Shown here in pieces: positions 9,071 through 16,764 of a stretch of DNA of 64,000 nt; the first letter of the stretch is position 1, and each line of letters begins with the position of its first letter. The position numbers and the translations under genes were made by a program. The notes under the pieces were generated by a model that saw only the letters and a program-made list of their open reading frames with translations, did no database searches and was not told the origin of the DNA. The stretch comes from Postechiella marina (GTDB lineage: Bacteria > Bacteroidota > Bacteroidia > Flavobacteriales > Flavobacteriaceae), in assembly GCF_039538365.1 (NCBI RefSeq), contig NZ_BAABCA010000008.1, positions 62,001-126,000 on the forward strand. The letters run 5' to 3'.

Positions 9071-10660
9071 CTATTCGAATTCAGACACAAAATGAAACTT
9101 AATATTTGGATATTTTTGCTGTGTCATTTGTAAAGAAAAAGATGAGTCTGATAAAAATACCAATTGCCCGCGTTTATCTTTAGCTAAAAAGCGTTGTTTT
9201 ACTCTAACAAACTCTTTGTATTCTTCACTCTTAGAGTCTTTAGGGTCTACCCAACAGGCTTTATAAACATTCAGGTTTTCGTAAGTACATTTAGCACCAT
9301 ATTCATGTTCTAATCTGTATTGAATAACCTCGTATTGTAAAGCACCAACAGTACCAATAACCTTTCTTCCATTTAAGTCTAAAGTAAATAGCTGTGCTAC
9401 ACCTTCATCCATTAACTGGTCAATACCTTTATATAATTGTTTAGATTTTAATGGGTCTGCATTATTAATATATCTAAAATGTTCTGGCGAAAAGCTAGGC
9501 ACTCCTTTATAGTTTAAAATTTCGCCTTCGGTTAATGTATCTCCAATTTTAAAAGTTCCGGTATCTTGTAATCCTACAATATCACCAGGATAGGAAACAT
9601 CTACAATCTCTTTTTTCTCAGCAAAGAAAGCATTTGGACTAGAAAACTTAACTTTTTTATTATGTCTAACGTGTAAATAAGGTGAATTTCGCTTAAACTC
9701 TCCCGAAACAATTTTTATAAATGCTAATCGATTTCTATGATTAGGATCCATATTAGCATGTATTTTAAAAACAAAACCGCTAAATTTATTTTCTTCAGGT
9801 TTAACTAAACGTTCTTCGCTTTGTTTAGGTCTTGGTTTAGGTGCGATTTCTACAAAGCAATCTAGTAATTCACGAACACCAAAATTATTTAAAGCCGAAC
9901 CAAAAAATACGGGTTGTTGCTCTCCGTTAAGGTAGGTTTCTTTATTAAATTCTGGATAAATACCCTCAACCAATTCTATTTCTTCTCGAAGGGTATTTGC
10001 AGAATTTTCACCTATTAGCTTGTCTAATTCTGAAGATGATAAATCAGATATTTCAATAGTTTCTTCAATGTCTTTTCTACTATCTCCGCTAAATAAGTTT
10101 ACGTTTTTCTCCCATATATTATAAATACCTTTAAAATCATATCCCATACCAATAGGGAAACTTAAAGGAACCACTTTTAATCCTAGTTTTTGTTCAACTT
10201 CATCCAATAAATCGAAAGCATCTTTACCTTCTCTATCCATTTTATTAATAAAAACAATCATCGGGATGTTTCTCATTCTACAAACTTCAACTAATTTCTC
10301 AGTTTGTTCCTCTACACCTTTTGCAACATCAATTACAACAATTACACTATCTACAGCGGTTAAAGTTCTAAAGGTATCTTCAGCAAAATCCTTATGCCCA
10401 GGTGTGTCTAAAATATTTATTTTAATACCATCGTATTCAAAAGCAAGTACAGATGTGGCTACCGATATTCCACGTTGGCGTTCTATTTCCATAAAGTCAC
10501 TTGTAGCACCTTTCTTTATTTTATTACTTTTTACAGCGCCAGCTTCTTGTATGGCGCCACCAAATAATAATAATTTTTCGGTTAGTGTTGTTTTACCTGC
10601 ATCGGGATGCGATATTATACCAAAGGTACGTCTGCGTTGTATTTCTTTTAAAAAACTCAT
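9071..10660 (-). CDS. prfC: Peptide chain release factor 3
   Basis: A GTPase that recycles RF1/RF2 after translation termination. It has the G1 P-loop HPDAGKTT, GISVATS, DTPGHKDF (G3) and NKMD (G4), then the RF3-specific C-terminal domain. From ATG 10660 it is 529 aa, the usual length. The start at MSFLKEIQRR is preferred over a Met five codons upstream because homologues begin there. It is transcribed alone, convergent with the DUF3467 gene. Confidence 0.97.
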   Translation of the reverse strand: MSFLKEIQRRRTFGIISHPDAGKTTLTEKLLLFGGAIQEAGAVKSNKIKKGATSDFMEIERQRGISVATSVLAFEYDGIKINILDTPGHKDFAEDTFRTLTAVDSVIVVIDVAKGVEEQTEKLVEVCRMRNIPMIVFINKMDREGKDAFDLLDEVEQKLGLKVVPLSFPIGMGYDFKGIYNIWEKNVNLFSGDSRKDIEETIEISDLSSSELDKLIGENSANTLREEIELVEGIYPEFNKETYLNGEQQPVFFGSALNNFGVRELLDCFVEIAPKPRPKQSEERLVKPEENKFSGFVFKIHANMDPNHRNRLAFIKIVSGEFKRNSPYLHVRHNKKVKFSSPNAFFAEKKEIVDVSYPGDIVGLQDTGTFKIGDTLTEGEILNYKGVPSFSPEHFRYINNADPLKSKQLYKGIDQLMDEGVAQLFTLDLNGRKVIGTVGALQYEVIQYRLEHEYGAKCTYENLNVYKACWVDPKDSKSEEYKEFVRVKQRFLAKDKRGQLVFLSDSSFSLQMTQQKYPNIKFHFVSEFE

Positions 10661-11098
10661 ATTATGAATGTGCAAATGGGTTGCAAAGATAGTATTATTA
10701 ACCTCAATAGAAATAGCAATTTTAATGCTTTTTAATTTTTATAAATTTTGATGTAACTATTAAAATGTTGAAAATTTGTATTTGTATTGAAAAACAATGT
10801 TGTTGTTTAGTTAAAAATTTAATAGAGCTTGAATATATTATAGATTAGGTAGGTATATTTAAAAACAGGTTATCTGGTAAAGGGTATGGAGAAACTCAAC
10901 TAACATACCATTGTTCTAAAGGTGTAAATGTTCTGAAGTAGAACATCAAATAAACATAAGAAGCGAGTTTATGGTGGCAGCAAATTAAAACTTTAGTTTA
11001 AAAGATATTTTAAAGCATCCAAATAAACATTTAGTTGCTTTTTTATTATTATAAATGACATTTATAAATGTTATAATTTGTTTGTATTTTTGTTGACT
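10661..11098 (+). other. 438-base intergenic region with a possible small structured RNA
   Basis: No convincing ORF is present. On the + strand several hairpins occur: GGTATG 10883-10888 with CATACC 10904-10909, and ATGTTCT 10928-10934 with AGAACAT 10940-10946. A terminator-like structure follows: AAAGCA near 11012 with TGCTTT near 11036, with AAAT/ATTT inside it, and then a T-run to about 11047. This is compatible with a short RNA ending near 11047. No promoter was recognised for it, so it remains a candidate only. Confidence 0.35.
11085..11092 (+). promoter_or_regulatory. -7 box (TATTTTTG) just upstream of idi
   Basis: The sequence matches the Bacteroidota -7 consensus TAnnTTTG and ends only 6 bases before the idi ATG. 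If used, transcription would start at or within a base or two of the start codon, giving a leaderless mRNA. No TTG element is at the expected -33 spacing. Confidence 0.4.
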
Positions 11099-11623
11099 AT
11101 GGAAGAAGAAAAAGTAATTTTAGTAAATGAAAAGGATGAGCAAATAGGCTTAATGGGTAAACTAGAAGCACACGAAAAAGCATTATTACATCGAGCATTT
11201 TCTGTGTTTGTTTTTAATGATGAAAAAGAGTTGATGTTACAACAAAGAGCATTAGGCAAATACCATTCGCCAGGGTTATGGACAAACACATGCTGTAGCC
11301 ACCAAAGAGATAAAGAAAGTAATATTGAAGCTGGAAAACGTCGCTTACAAGAAGAAATGGGTTTTGTTGTAGATTTGCAAGAATCTATTTCTTTTATTTA
11401 TAAAGCTCCTTTTGATAATGGTTTAACAGAGCACGAATACGATCATGTTTTACTAGGAAAATATAATGGAGAACCAGAAATTAATAAAGATGAAGTTGCT
11501 AGCTGGAAATGGATGCCTTTAGAAGCTGTAAAAACAGATATAGATTTACAACCAGATTTATATACAGAGTGGTTTAAAGTTATATTCGATAAATTCTACG
11601 AACATATAAACATTAAATTATGA
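11099..11623 (+). CDS. idi: Isopentenyl-diphosphate delta-isomerase, type 1
   Basis: Converts isopentenyl diphosphate to dimethylallyl diphosphate for isoprenoid synthesis (menaquinone, carotenoids, undecaprenol). This 174-aa Nudix-fold protein has WTNTCCSH at residues 61-68 with the catalytic Cys at 66, the partial Nudix helix AGKRRLQEEMGF, and the TEHEYDHV segment carrying the second active-site Glu. ATG 11099 is chosen over an upstream TTG because MEEEKVILVNE matches the family start. The stop overlaps the next ATG (ATGA), so it is translationally coupled to the pterin synthase gene. Confidence 0.95.
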   Translation: MEEEKVILVNEKDEQIGLMGKLEAHEKALLHRAFSVFVFNDEKELMLQQRALGKYHSPGLWTNTCCSHQRDKESNIEAGKRRLQEEMGFVVDLQESISFIYKAPFDNGLTEHEYDHVLLGKYNGEPEINKDEVASWKWMPLEAVKTDIDLQPDLYTEWFKVIFDKFYEHINIKL

Positions 11624-12030
11624 GGGTAACTGTTAGCAGAAAAGCACATTTTAATGCAGCACATCGTTTGTATAGAGCAGATTGGAGTAATGAAAAAAAC
11701 CAAGAGGTTTTTGGTAAATGTAATAACGCCAACTATCATGGGCATAATTACGAACTAATAGTAAGTGTTACAGGAGAAATAAATCAGGAAACTGGTTTTG
11801 TAATAGATCTTAAAGTTTTAAAAAATATTATAAAGGAAGAGGTCGAGTATAAATTTGATCATAAAAATTTAAACCTAGATTTAGATTATTTTAAAGCATT
11901 AAACCCTACCGCAGAAAATATATCTGTTGTTATTTACAACATAATTAAGTCTAAAATCCCTTCAAATTTAGATTTAGAAATTACACTTTACGAAACACCT
12001 CGTAATTTTGTTACTTACTCTGGAAGCTAA
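11620..12030 (+). CDS. 6-pyruvoyl-tetrahydropterin synthase family protein (PTPS type)
   Basis: A 136-aa tunnelling-fold enzyme acting on dihydroneopterin triphosphate. Zinc ligands are H15, H40 and H42; the catalytic Cys is C34 in FGKCNNANYHGHNYEL. The Cys-to-HGH spacing (CxxxxxHGH) and the FDHKNLNLD and YETPRNFVTY blocks resemble animal PTPS more than E. coli QueD, which has CxxxHGH. It may therefore make 6-pyruvoyl-tetrahydropterin for a biopterin cofactor, rather than the queuosine intermediate. It overlaps idi by 4 bases. Confidence 0.85.
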   Translation: MRVTVSRKAHFNAAHRLYRADWSNEKNQEVFGKCNNANYHGHNYELIVSVTGEINQETGFVIDLKVLKNIIKEEVEYKFDHKNLNLDLDYFKALNPTAENISVVIYNIIKSKIPSNLDLEITLYETPRNFVTYSGS

Positions 12031-12066
12031 AGGTAATAAATAATGCTATTCTTATTAAAGATAGAT

Positions 12067-12095
12067 TTGTAATAGCAATTAATTACTTACTTTTG
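12067..12095 (+). promoter_or_regulatory. Housekeeping-type promoter
   Basis: TTG at 12067-12069 and TACTTTTG at 12088-12095 are separated by 18 bases, close to the Bacteroidota TTG-N19-TAnnTTTG consensus. It would drive the small gene starting at 12118 and possibly tRNA-Thr. Confidence 0.65.
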
Positions 12096-12117
12096 CAACA
12101 ATATAAATATAGAAATT

Positions 12118-12387
12118 ATGGCAAATGTTAGAAACCTAAAAAAAGACATTAATTATGTTTTAGGTGATATTATTGAAGCAGTATATGTTTGGGAATACTC
12201 AAATACAAACAAAGATACTAAAGGAAGTGAAGCTATTATTGATGAAGCTATTGAGACTTTTGATGTATTAATAGCAAAGGTAAATAGTAAAAATGTTGAG
12301 GATAAAAAATCGCATTTTAAATCAATTAAAAACGAGCTTGAAGAAAAAGGAAAGGCGTTAATTGAAAAAATTAATAAATTAAGTTAA
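12118..12387 (+). CDS. Small conserved hypothetical protein
   Basis: An 89-aa soluble, lysine-rich and mostly helical protein that I do not recognise. It begins MANVRNLKKDINYVLGDIIE and has alternating charged residues throughout, suggesting a helical bundle. It has no signal peptide or Cys. A good promoter lies 23 bases upstream, and the tRNA-Thr gene follows after 63 bases. Codon use is ordinary for the window, so it is probably a genuine lineage-specific gene. Confidence 0.75.
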   Translation: MANVRNLKKDINYVLGDIIEAVYVWEYSNTNKDTKGSEAIIDEAIETFDVLIAKVNSKNVEDKKSHFKSIKNELEEKGKALIEKINKLS

Positions 12388-12450
12388 AAAAAATGGTTTA
12401 AGAGTTTGTATATATCATTCTAAGGAGTATATTTGCCAACTCTTAAAAAC

Positions 12451-12524
12451 GCCGATGTAGCTCAGCTGGCTAGAGCAGCTGATTTGTAATCAGCAGGTCG
12501 TGGGTTCGAGTCCCTCCATCGGCT
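12451..12524 (+). tRNA. tRNA-Thr (anticodon TGT)
   Basis: A 74-base cloverleaf. The acceptor stem is GCCGATG/CATCGGC with discriminator T, and the D-arm is GCTC/GAGC. The anticodon stem GCTGA/TCAGC carries loop TTTGTAA (anticodon TGT, reading ACA). The T-arm has loop TTCGAGT. The 3' CCA is not encoded. A terminator follows 9 bases downstream. Confidence 0.97.
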
Positions 12525-12533
12525 CTTTAAAAC

Positions 12534-12566
12534 AAAAAAAACCTTTCGTATAGAAAGGTTTTTTTG
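12534..12566. terminator. Bidirectional terminator after tRNA-Thr
   Basis: AAAAAAAACCTTTC (12534-12547) pairs with GAAAGGTTTTTTT (12553-12565) around a GTATA loop. The A-run and T-run let it serve the tRNA and the convergent gene ending at 12582. Confidence 0.93.
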
Positions 12567-12581
12567 TTTGATATTGTTTTG

Positions 12582-13280
12582 TTATTCGGGCTTTATTTCA
12601 TCTACAAAAGCTTGTAATTCTTTACCGTATTTAGAAGCCTTCACTTTAGGAGTAAGCATTTTATTAATAGTATCTAAAAAGGTATATTTAGCATTGTATA
12701 TTTCTGTTAGAGCAAGAAAAGGTGCAACTTCACTATCGTTATTATTTAAAGCAAAATTTACTGTGTATAAATATTTACGCTTTATAGAGTTGTCGTATTC
12801 TTTTTTTAATGCTTTTAGCTTAGCTGTATCGTTTACAGTTTGTGCTTCAAAGTTTTCTTTAATTAATTCTAGATTTCTATTAGTAAACCTAGTCATCATT
12901 AGTCTATAGTCTTCTAAAGTTTTTTGTTGCTCAGACCCTTTTATTTTAGCATCAAAAACAAAATTCTTTAAAGTAGTATTAATTTCTGTAACACCTTTGT
13001 CTGCAAAAAAGGTAATTCTATCCTCTTCTTTAGAGTTTTTATCTAGATATAAATAAAAAACCTCTGGAGAATCTAATTCACTATGCAATTCAAAAACAGT
13101 ATTACCATTAATAACTAAAGAGTCTACAGTTACTAGAAGTGTATCTTCTACTTTTTTTAGATATAAGGTACCTTTTTGTAGACCTTTAATTGTCGTTTTT
13201 ACAGTTAAATCGTGTGTTTCTTTACTGCACGACATAAAAAGGATTAAGAATAGTATACTAAAAATTGAAATGTTTCTCAT
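12582..13280 (-). CDS. DUF4369-like lipoprotein
   Basis: A 232-aa predicted lipoprotein with a hydrophobic signal and lipobox LFMSC (Cys18). The N-terminal half (KTTIKGLQKGTLYLKKVEDT, then VDSLVINGNTVFELHSEL) looks like the DUF4369 domain that normally precedes a TlpA-like thioredoxin domain in Bacteroidota. Here no thioredoxin domain or CxxC follows, only a helical C-terminus. It is therefore a short form of that architecture. Its function is unknown; a cell-surface or periplasmic location is likely. Confidence 0.8.
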   Translation of the reverse strand: MRNISIFSILFLILFMSCSKETHDLTVKTTIKGLQKGTLYLKKVEDTLLVTVDSLVINGNTVFELHSELDSPEVFYLYLDKNSKEEDRITFFADKGVTEINTTLKNFVFDAKIKGSEQQKTLEDYRLMMTRFTNRNLELIKENFEAQTVNDTAKLKALKKEYDNSIKRKYLYTVNFALNNNDSEVAPFLALTEIYNAKYTFLDTINKMLTPKVKASKYGKELQAFVDEIKPE

Positions 13281-13438
13281 AAGTAAATAGATTTTTTATA
13301 ATCGCAAATATCCTATAATAAAAGTATAAATACTAGTTGTTAAATTAATTTTCTAGTTTTTGAAGTTTTCTGGTTCATTATTATAAAATTTTACATTTTT
13401 TTAAAAAAATTACAATAATAAATACTTTATATTTTGTT

Positions 13439-13454
13439 TTGGCACGATACTTGT
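13439..13454 (+). promoter_or_regulatory. Sigma-54-like promoter
   Basis: TTGGCACGATACTTGT matches the sigma-54 consensus TTGGCACG-N4-TTGC with the exact GG-to-GC spacing of 10 bases. The last base of the -12 GC is T instead of C. The expected start is about 13465, where a strongly folded transcript would begin. Confidence 0.55.
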
Positions 13455-13464
13455 GTTTAGTTAA

Positions 13465-13590
13465 ATAACATTCTTATTATAGTTTATTGAGTGGTTACTT
13501 TAAACTTTAGAATGTTATAATCATATTTTTGGTTAGTTAGTTAAATTAGTTAGTTAGTAAAAAAAGCATCCTATTAAGGGTGCTTTTTTT
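13465..13590 (+). ncRNA. Candidate sigma-54-dependent small RNA
   Basis: About 126 bases between a sigma-54-like promoter and an intrinsic terminator, with no ORF. A 10-bp perfect stem starts at the predicted transcription start: ATAACATTCT 13465-13474 with AGAATGTTAT 13509-13518. It encloses a second perfect stem, AGTTTA 13481-13486 with TAAACT 13501-13506. A TTAG-rich single-stranded stretch (13531-13558) follows, then the terminator. Promoter, structure and terminator are seen in the sequence; that they form an expressed regulatory RNA is inference. Confidence 0.5.
13559..13590 (+). terminator. Intrinsic terminator of the first candidate small RNA
   Basis: AAAAAAAGCATCC (13559-13571) pairs with GGGTGCTTTTTTT (13578-13590) with one G-U pair and a 6-base loop, ending in a T-run. 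Confidence 0.85.
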
Positions 13591-13638
13591 GTTTGTACTA
13601 TTTAAAAGGATGTTTTTTTTTTTTTTAATAGACTATCG

Positions 13639-13703
13639 TGTATTTCATCGATAAAATACAATATTTCAGCAATAAATGTTAAAAAAACATGTATTTCATC
13701 GAT
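13639..13703. repeat. Pair of 14-base direct repeats, possible regulator site
   Basis: TGTATTTCATCGAT occurs at 13639-13652 and again at 13690-13703, 51 bases apart. A degenerate TATTTCAGC lies between them. The copies sit 20-110 bases upstream of a promoter-like sequence at 13722, as expected for an activator binding region. Confidence 0.5.
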
Positions 13704-13721
13704 TTAAATGGTTTTTAGTCG

Positions 13722-13749
13722 TTGTATTTTTAGAAGAGTTATATATTTG
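13722..13749 (+). promoter_or_regulatory. Promoter-like sequence for second candidate small RNA
   Basis: TTG at 13722-13724 and TATATTTG at 13742-13749, spacer 17 bases, fit the Bacteroidota promoter consensus. No ORF follows before the terminator at 13869. Confidence 0.5.
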
Positions 13750-13754
13750 AAGTG

Positions 13755-13897
13755 TACTAGATAACATACTTTTTAGTTCAATGGATTAATTAATTAATAT
13801 TTGCATTATGCTGTTGATATGGTAACCCCGAATCTAACTTCGTAATATAAAAAGCAAATTATAAGAAGACCGAGTTTGAGGGAACTCGGTTTTTTTT
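13755..13897 (+). ncRNA. Second candidate small RNA or leader upstream of the VanX-like gene
   Basis: About 143 bases from a promoter-like sequence to a strong terminator, with no reading frame longer than a few codons. It contains a small CGAA/TTCG hairpin near 13830-13843. Since the VanX-like gene starts only 59 bases after the terminator, this could instead be its attenuated leader. The paired repeats upstream suggest regulation. Confidence 0.4.
13869..13897 (+). terminator. Intrinsic terminator
   Basis: ACCGAGTT (13869-13876) pairs with AACTCGGT (13883-13890) with a 6-base loop and is followed by TTTTTTT. Confidence 0.9.
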
Positions 13898-13955
13898 GTG
13901 CTTAATATTTAATAAATATTTTTTTTTGCTATAAATTAGCTTTCAACTTTTATTC

Positions 13956-14621
13956 ATGAAAAATTATATAACTCTATTTGTTTTATTTTTTGCACTATTT
14001 TCTTTTGCTCAATTACCAAAAGGATTTGTTTATGTTCAAGATAGTATTCCCACTTTAAATGTAGAATTACGTTATTATACAGCTAATAATTTTTTAGGTA
14101 CTAGAGTAGATGGTTATCGATCTAATAGATTAATTCTAACAGATAAGGCAACACAGGCTTTAAAAAAAATACAAGCAGCTTTAGAAGATAACAATATGTG
14201 TTTAAAAGTATACGATGGGTATAGACCCCAACGTGCGGTAAACCACTTTATACGTTGGGCAAAAGATTTAAACGATACCATAAATAAGCATATATTTTAT
14301 CCAAGGGTAAAAAAAGCGCATTTATTTGCACAAGGGTATATAGCATCTCGATCTGGACATAGTAAAGGAAGTACTCTAGATTTAACTATAATTGATGGTA
14401 ATACAGGCGAGCCTTTAGATATGGGTAGCATTTTCGATTTCTTTGGTCAAGAATCGTGGGTAAATTATCAAAATATTACAGATAGTCAAAAAAGTAACAG
14501 ACAATTGCTTCAATCTATTATGCTTAAAAATGGATTTAGAAATTATCCTAAAGAATGGTGGCATTTTACTTTACGTGGCGAGCCATTTCCTGGTACTTAT
14601 TTCGATTTTGAGATTAAGTAA
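13956..14621 (+). CDS. D-alanyl-D-alanine dipeptidase family protein (VanX/DdpX-like, M15D)
   Basis: A 221-aa exported zinc peptidase that should cleave D-Ala-D-Ala or related dipeptides from cell-wall turnover. It has a signal peptide (cleavage after FSFAQ). The zinc and catalytic motifs are SGHSKGSTLDLT (SxHxxGxxxD) and KEWWHF (the catalytic Glu and third His). The conserved Arg of the YDGYRPQRAV block is present. The signal peptide argues for peptidoglycan salvage in the periplasm rather than vancomycin resistance, and no vanHA-type partners are near. It converges on the helicase gene with a 7-base gap. Confidence 0.9.
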   Translation: MKNYITLFVLFFALFSFAQLPKGFVYVQDSIPTLNVELRYYTANNFLGTRVDGYRSNRLILTDKATQALKKIQAALEDNNMCLKVYDGYRPQRAVNHFIRWAKDLNDTINKHIFYPRVKKAHLFAQGYIASRSGHSKGSTLDLTIIDGNTGEPLDMGSIFDFFGQESWVNYQNITDSQKSNRQLLQSIMLKNGFRNYPKEWWHFTLRGEPFPGTYFDFEIK

Positions 14622-14628
14622 ATGTAAT

Positions 14629-15867
14629 TTAATACCAACGTTTTTTCTTCTTTTTAGAAGCTTCACTTTTTCTACCTTTTTTATATTTACTTTTATTAGG
14701 CGACTTATGAACTTCTTTTTTTGCCTTTGGATCTAAAGGATAAGGGTGATCTTCTATAACATCTAATTGAATTTGAATTAGCTGTTGTATAGTTTGCACG
14801 TATGTTTTTTCGTCTGCAGAACATAAAGAATATGCTATACCATGTTTTCCTGCTCTAGCAGTTCTACCAATTCTATGTACGTATGTTTCTGGAATATTTG
14901 GTAAATCGAAATTTATAACAGCATCTAAGTCGTTAATATCTATACCTCTTGCAGCAACATCTGTAGCTATAAGTATATTTGTTTGATTGTTTTTAAAGCT
15001 TGCTAAGGCTTCTTGTCTAGCTGTTTGGCTTTTGTCGCCATGAATACTACCTGCTTTGTAACCATTTTTTAATAAGGTTTTTTCAAGTTTATCAACACCA
15101 AATTTGGTACGTCTAAAAATAATAATATTACCTTTAATGGTATTTCTTAATAAATGTAAACACAGTTCTATTTTGTTTTTTTTAGGAACATAATAAAGCG
15201 TTTGATTTACATTTTTTGATGTTGAAGCATTTTGGGTAACCTCAATACGTTTAGGGGTGTTTAAAATGGAAAGTGCTAACTGTTCTACTTTGTAAGGTAT
15301 GGTGGCCGAGAACAAAAGCGTTTGTTTTTCTTCTGGGCACAAGCGTTCTATCTTTTTTACATCGTCTATAAAACCCATATCTAGCATTAAATCGGCTTCA
15401 TCTAAAACTAAGGTTTCAACATAATCTAAATTAATAATGTCTTGTTTGTGTAAATCTAATAAACGTCCTGGCGTGGCAATTAAAATATCAACACCTTTTT
15501 TTAAAACATCTTTTTGTGGTTCTATAGATGTGCCTCCGTAAATAACAGCAGTTCTTAAATTGGTGTAGGTGCTATAGGTTTTAAAGTTTTCTGCAATTTG
15601 AATAGCCAATTCTCTCGTTGGGCTTACAACCAAAGCCTTTATTTTTTTTCCTTTTTTTGATGCGTCTTGTTTATCAAACAGTAATTTTAAAATTGGAAGA
15701 GCAAAAGCTGCAGTTTTACCTGTACCGGTTTGTGCAGATACAATAATATCTTTTTTTTCAAGTACAAATGGAATTGTTTTTTCTTGAACAAGTGTTGGGT
15801 TATCGTAACCCGCTTCTGCAACAGCTCTTAGAATAGGTCTGTTTAATTGTAAGTCTTTAAAGGACAT
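14629..15867 (-). CDS. DEAD-box ATP-dependent RNA helicase (RhlE-like)
   Basis: A 412-aa RNA helicase with the Q motif (LQLNRPIL..TLVQEKTIP), motif I AQTGTGKT, Ia PTRELAIQI, II DEAD, III SAT, V DVAARGID and VI HRIGRTARAG. The tail is lysine- and arginine-rich (KKGRKSEASKKKKKRW), typical of RhlE-type proteins that act in ribosome assembly or cold adaptation. It is transcribed alone. The exact paralogue cannot be fixed because flavobacteria have several. Confidence 0.95.
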   Translation of the reverse strand: MSFKDLQLNRPILRAVAEAGYDNPTLVQEKTIPFVLEKKDIIVSAQTGTGKTAAFALPILKLLFDKQDASKKGKKIKALVVSPTRELAIQIAENFKTYSTYTNLRTAVIYGGTSIEPQKDVLKKGVDILIATPGRLLDLHKQDIINLDYVETLVLDEADLMLDMGFIDDVKKIERLCPEEKQTLLFSATIPYKVEQLALSILNTPKRIEVTQNASTSKNVNQTLYYVPKKNKIELCLHLLRNTIKGNIIIFRRTKFGVDKLEKTLLKNGYKAGSIHGDKSQTARQEALASFKNNQTNILIATDVAARGIDINDLDAVINFDLPNIPETYVHRIGRTARAGKHGIAYSLCSADEKTYVQTIQQLIQIQLDVIEDHPYPLDPKAKKEVHKSPNKSKYKKGRKSEASKKKKKRWY

Positions 15868-15906
15868 GTGTATTATTTATTTAATGCAAAGATAATGTAA
15901 TCTCCA

Positions 15907-16548
15907 TCAATTAGATTTTAGAAATTTTTTTAATTTATTTCTTTTTCGTTCTGGTAATGCATTGTTGTTTATAGCTCGTTTAAGTAAGTGTTCCTCTTTA
16001 TTTTTAGAGTACAATAAATTGAAAAGTTGATGGGTTGTTAAGCTGTTTTGTGCTTGTTCTGTGCGTATTAGTTTGTCTCCTTTTTTAACAAACCCTGGTT
16101 GTAATACACGAACATAAGTGCCAGGAAAACCATGCGATATAAACTGTGTTAAAGCATGCATAGATTTAAATTTAACGCCAAATTTAAAACAAGGTTCTCT
16201 AGGTTGGGTTATTTGTACCAAAGCTTCACCTAGTTTGTAAATGTCTCCAATGTAAATTTTAGTTTCATCTAAGTTAGAAATAGTTAGGTTTTCTCCAAAC
16301 ATGCCCCAATTCCATGATAAATCTGGGTATAGGTTTTGCCAATATTTATAATGTTTTTCAGAAAATAAATAACATGCTTTAAATTCGCCACCATGTACTT
16401 TTTTGTCAGATACCTCATCATCTTTAACGCCATCTTTACCTAAATAAATACCATGTGCTGTAGGTGTTTTATAAATACCAGTGGTTACTTTTTGGTCTTT
16501 CCAAATAATGGTTGTTGGTTTTGCTAAATTGGTCGATATTATTTTCAC
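15907..16548 (-). CDS. MOSC domain protein (YiiM-like)
   Basis: A 213-aa protein with the MOSC beta-barrel that binds molybdenum cofactor and a C-terminal 3-alpha domain, like E. coli YiiM, which reduces N-hydroxylated bases such as 6-hydroxylaminopurine. Conserved blocks are KKVHGGEFKACYLFS, WGMFGENLT and the QPREPCFKF segment with the Mo-ligating Cys. The basic C-terminal tail is typical. The electron donor is unknown, and no partner reductase is adjacent. Confidence 0.88.
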   Translation of the reverse strand: MKIISTNLAKPTTIIWKDQKVTTGIYKTPTAHGIYLGKDGVKDDEVSDKKVHGGEFKACYLFSEKHYKYWQNLYPDLSWNWGMFGENLTISNLDETKIYIGDIYKLGEALVQITQPREPCFKFGVKFKSMHALTQFISHGFPGTYVRVLQPGFVKKGDKLIRTEQAQNSLTTHQLFNLLYSKNKEEHLLKRAINNNALPERKRNKLKKFLKSN

Positions 16549-16764
16549 TAGATTCTTTATTTAATACAGATAAAATTAAACAAAATAAATAGAGAAACTT
16601 TAATTTATAGCTTTTAATACAGATTTATACGACCTATGTTTATAGGTAAAAAAAAAATAAGGCTTTACCCAAAAATGTTGTTTTTTTGAACATATATAAC
16701 CTTTATTTAAGTGTTTGAATTATAAATTGCAAGAACAAACTAAACTAATTAAAAACTAAAACAA

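Noticed and set aside
10266..10667. Plus-strand ORF of 133 codons
   Set aside because: It is antisense to the GTPase domain of prfC and shows no domain of its own.
12568..12909. Plus-strand ORF of 113 codons
   Set aside because: It is antisense to the DUF4369 lipoprotein gene, which has a signal peptide, lipobox and normal codon use.
13529..13560. TTAG tandem repeats considered as a telomere-like or integration site
   Set aside because: They are short and degenerate, lying inside the candidate small RNA; no other support.
13956..14621. VanX-like gene considered as vancomycin resistance
   Set aside because: It has a signal peptide and no vanH/vanA-type neighbours, so peptidoglycan dipeptide salvage is more likely.
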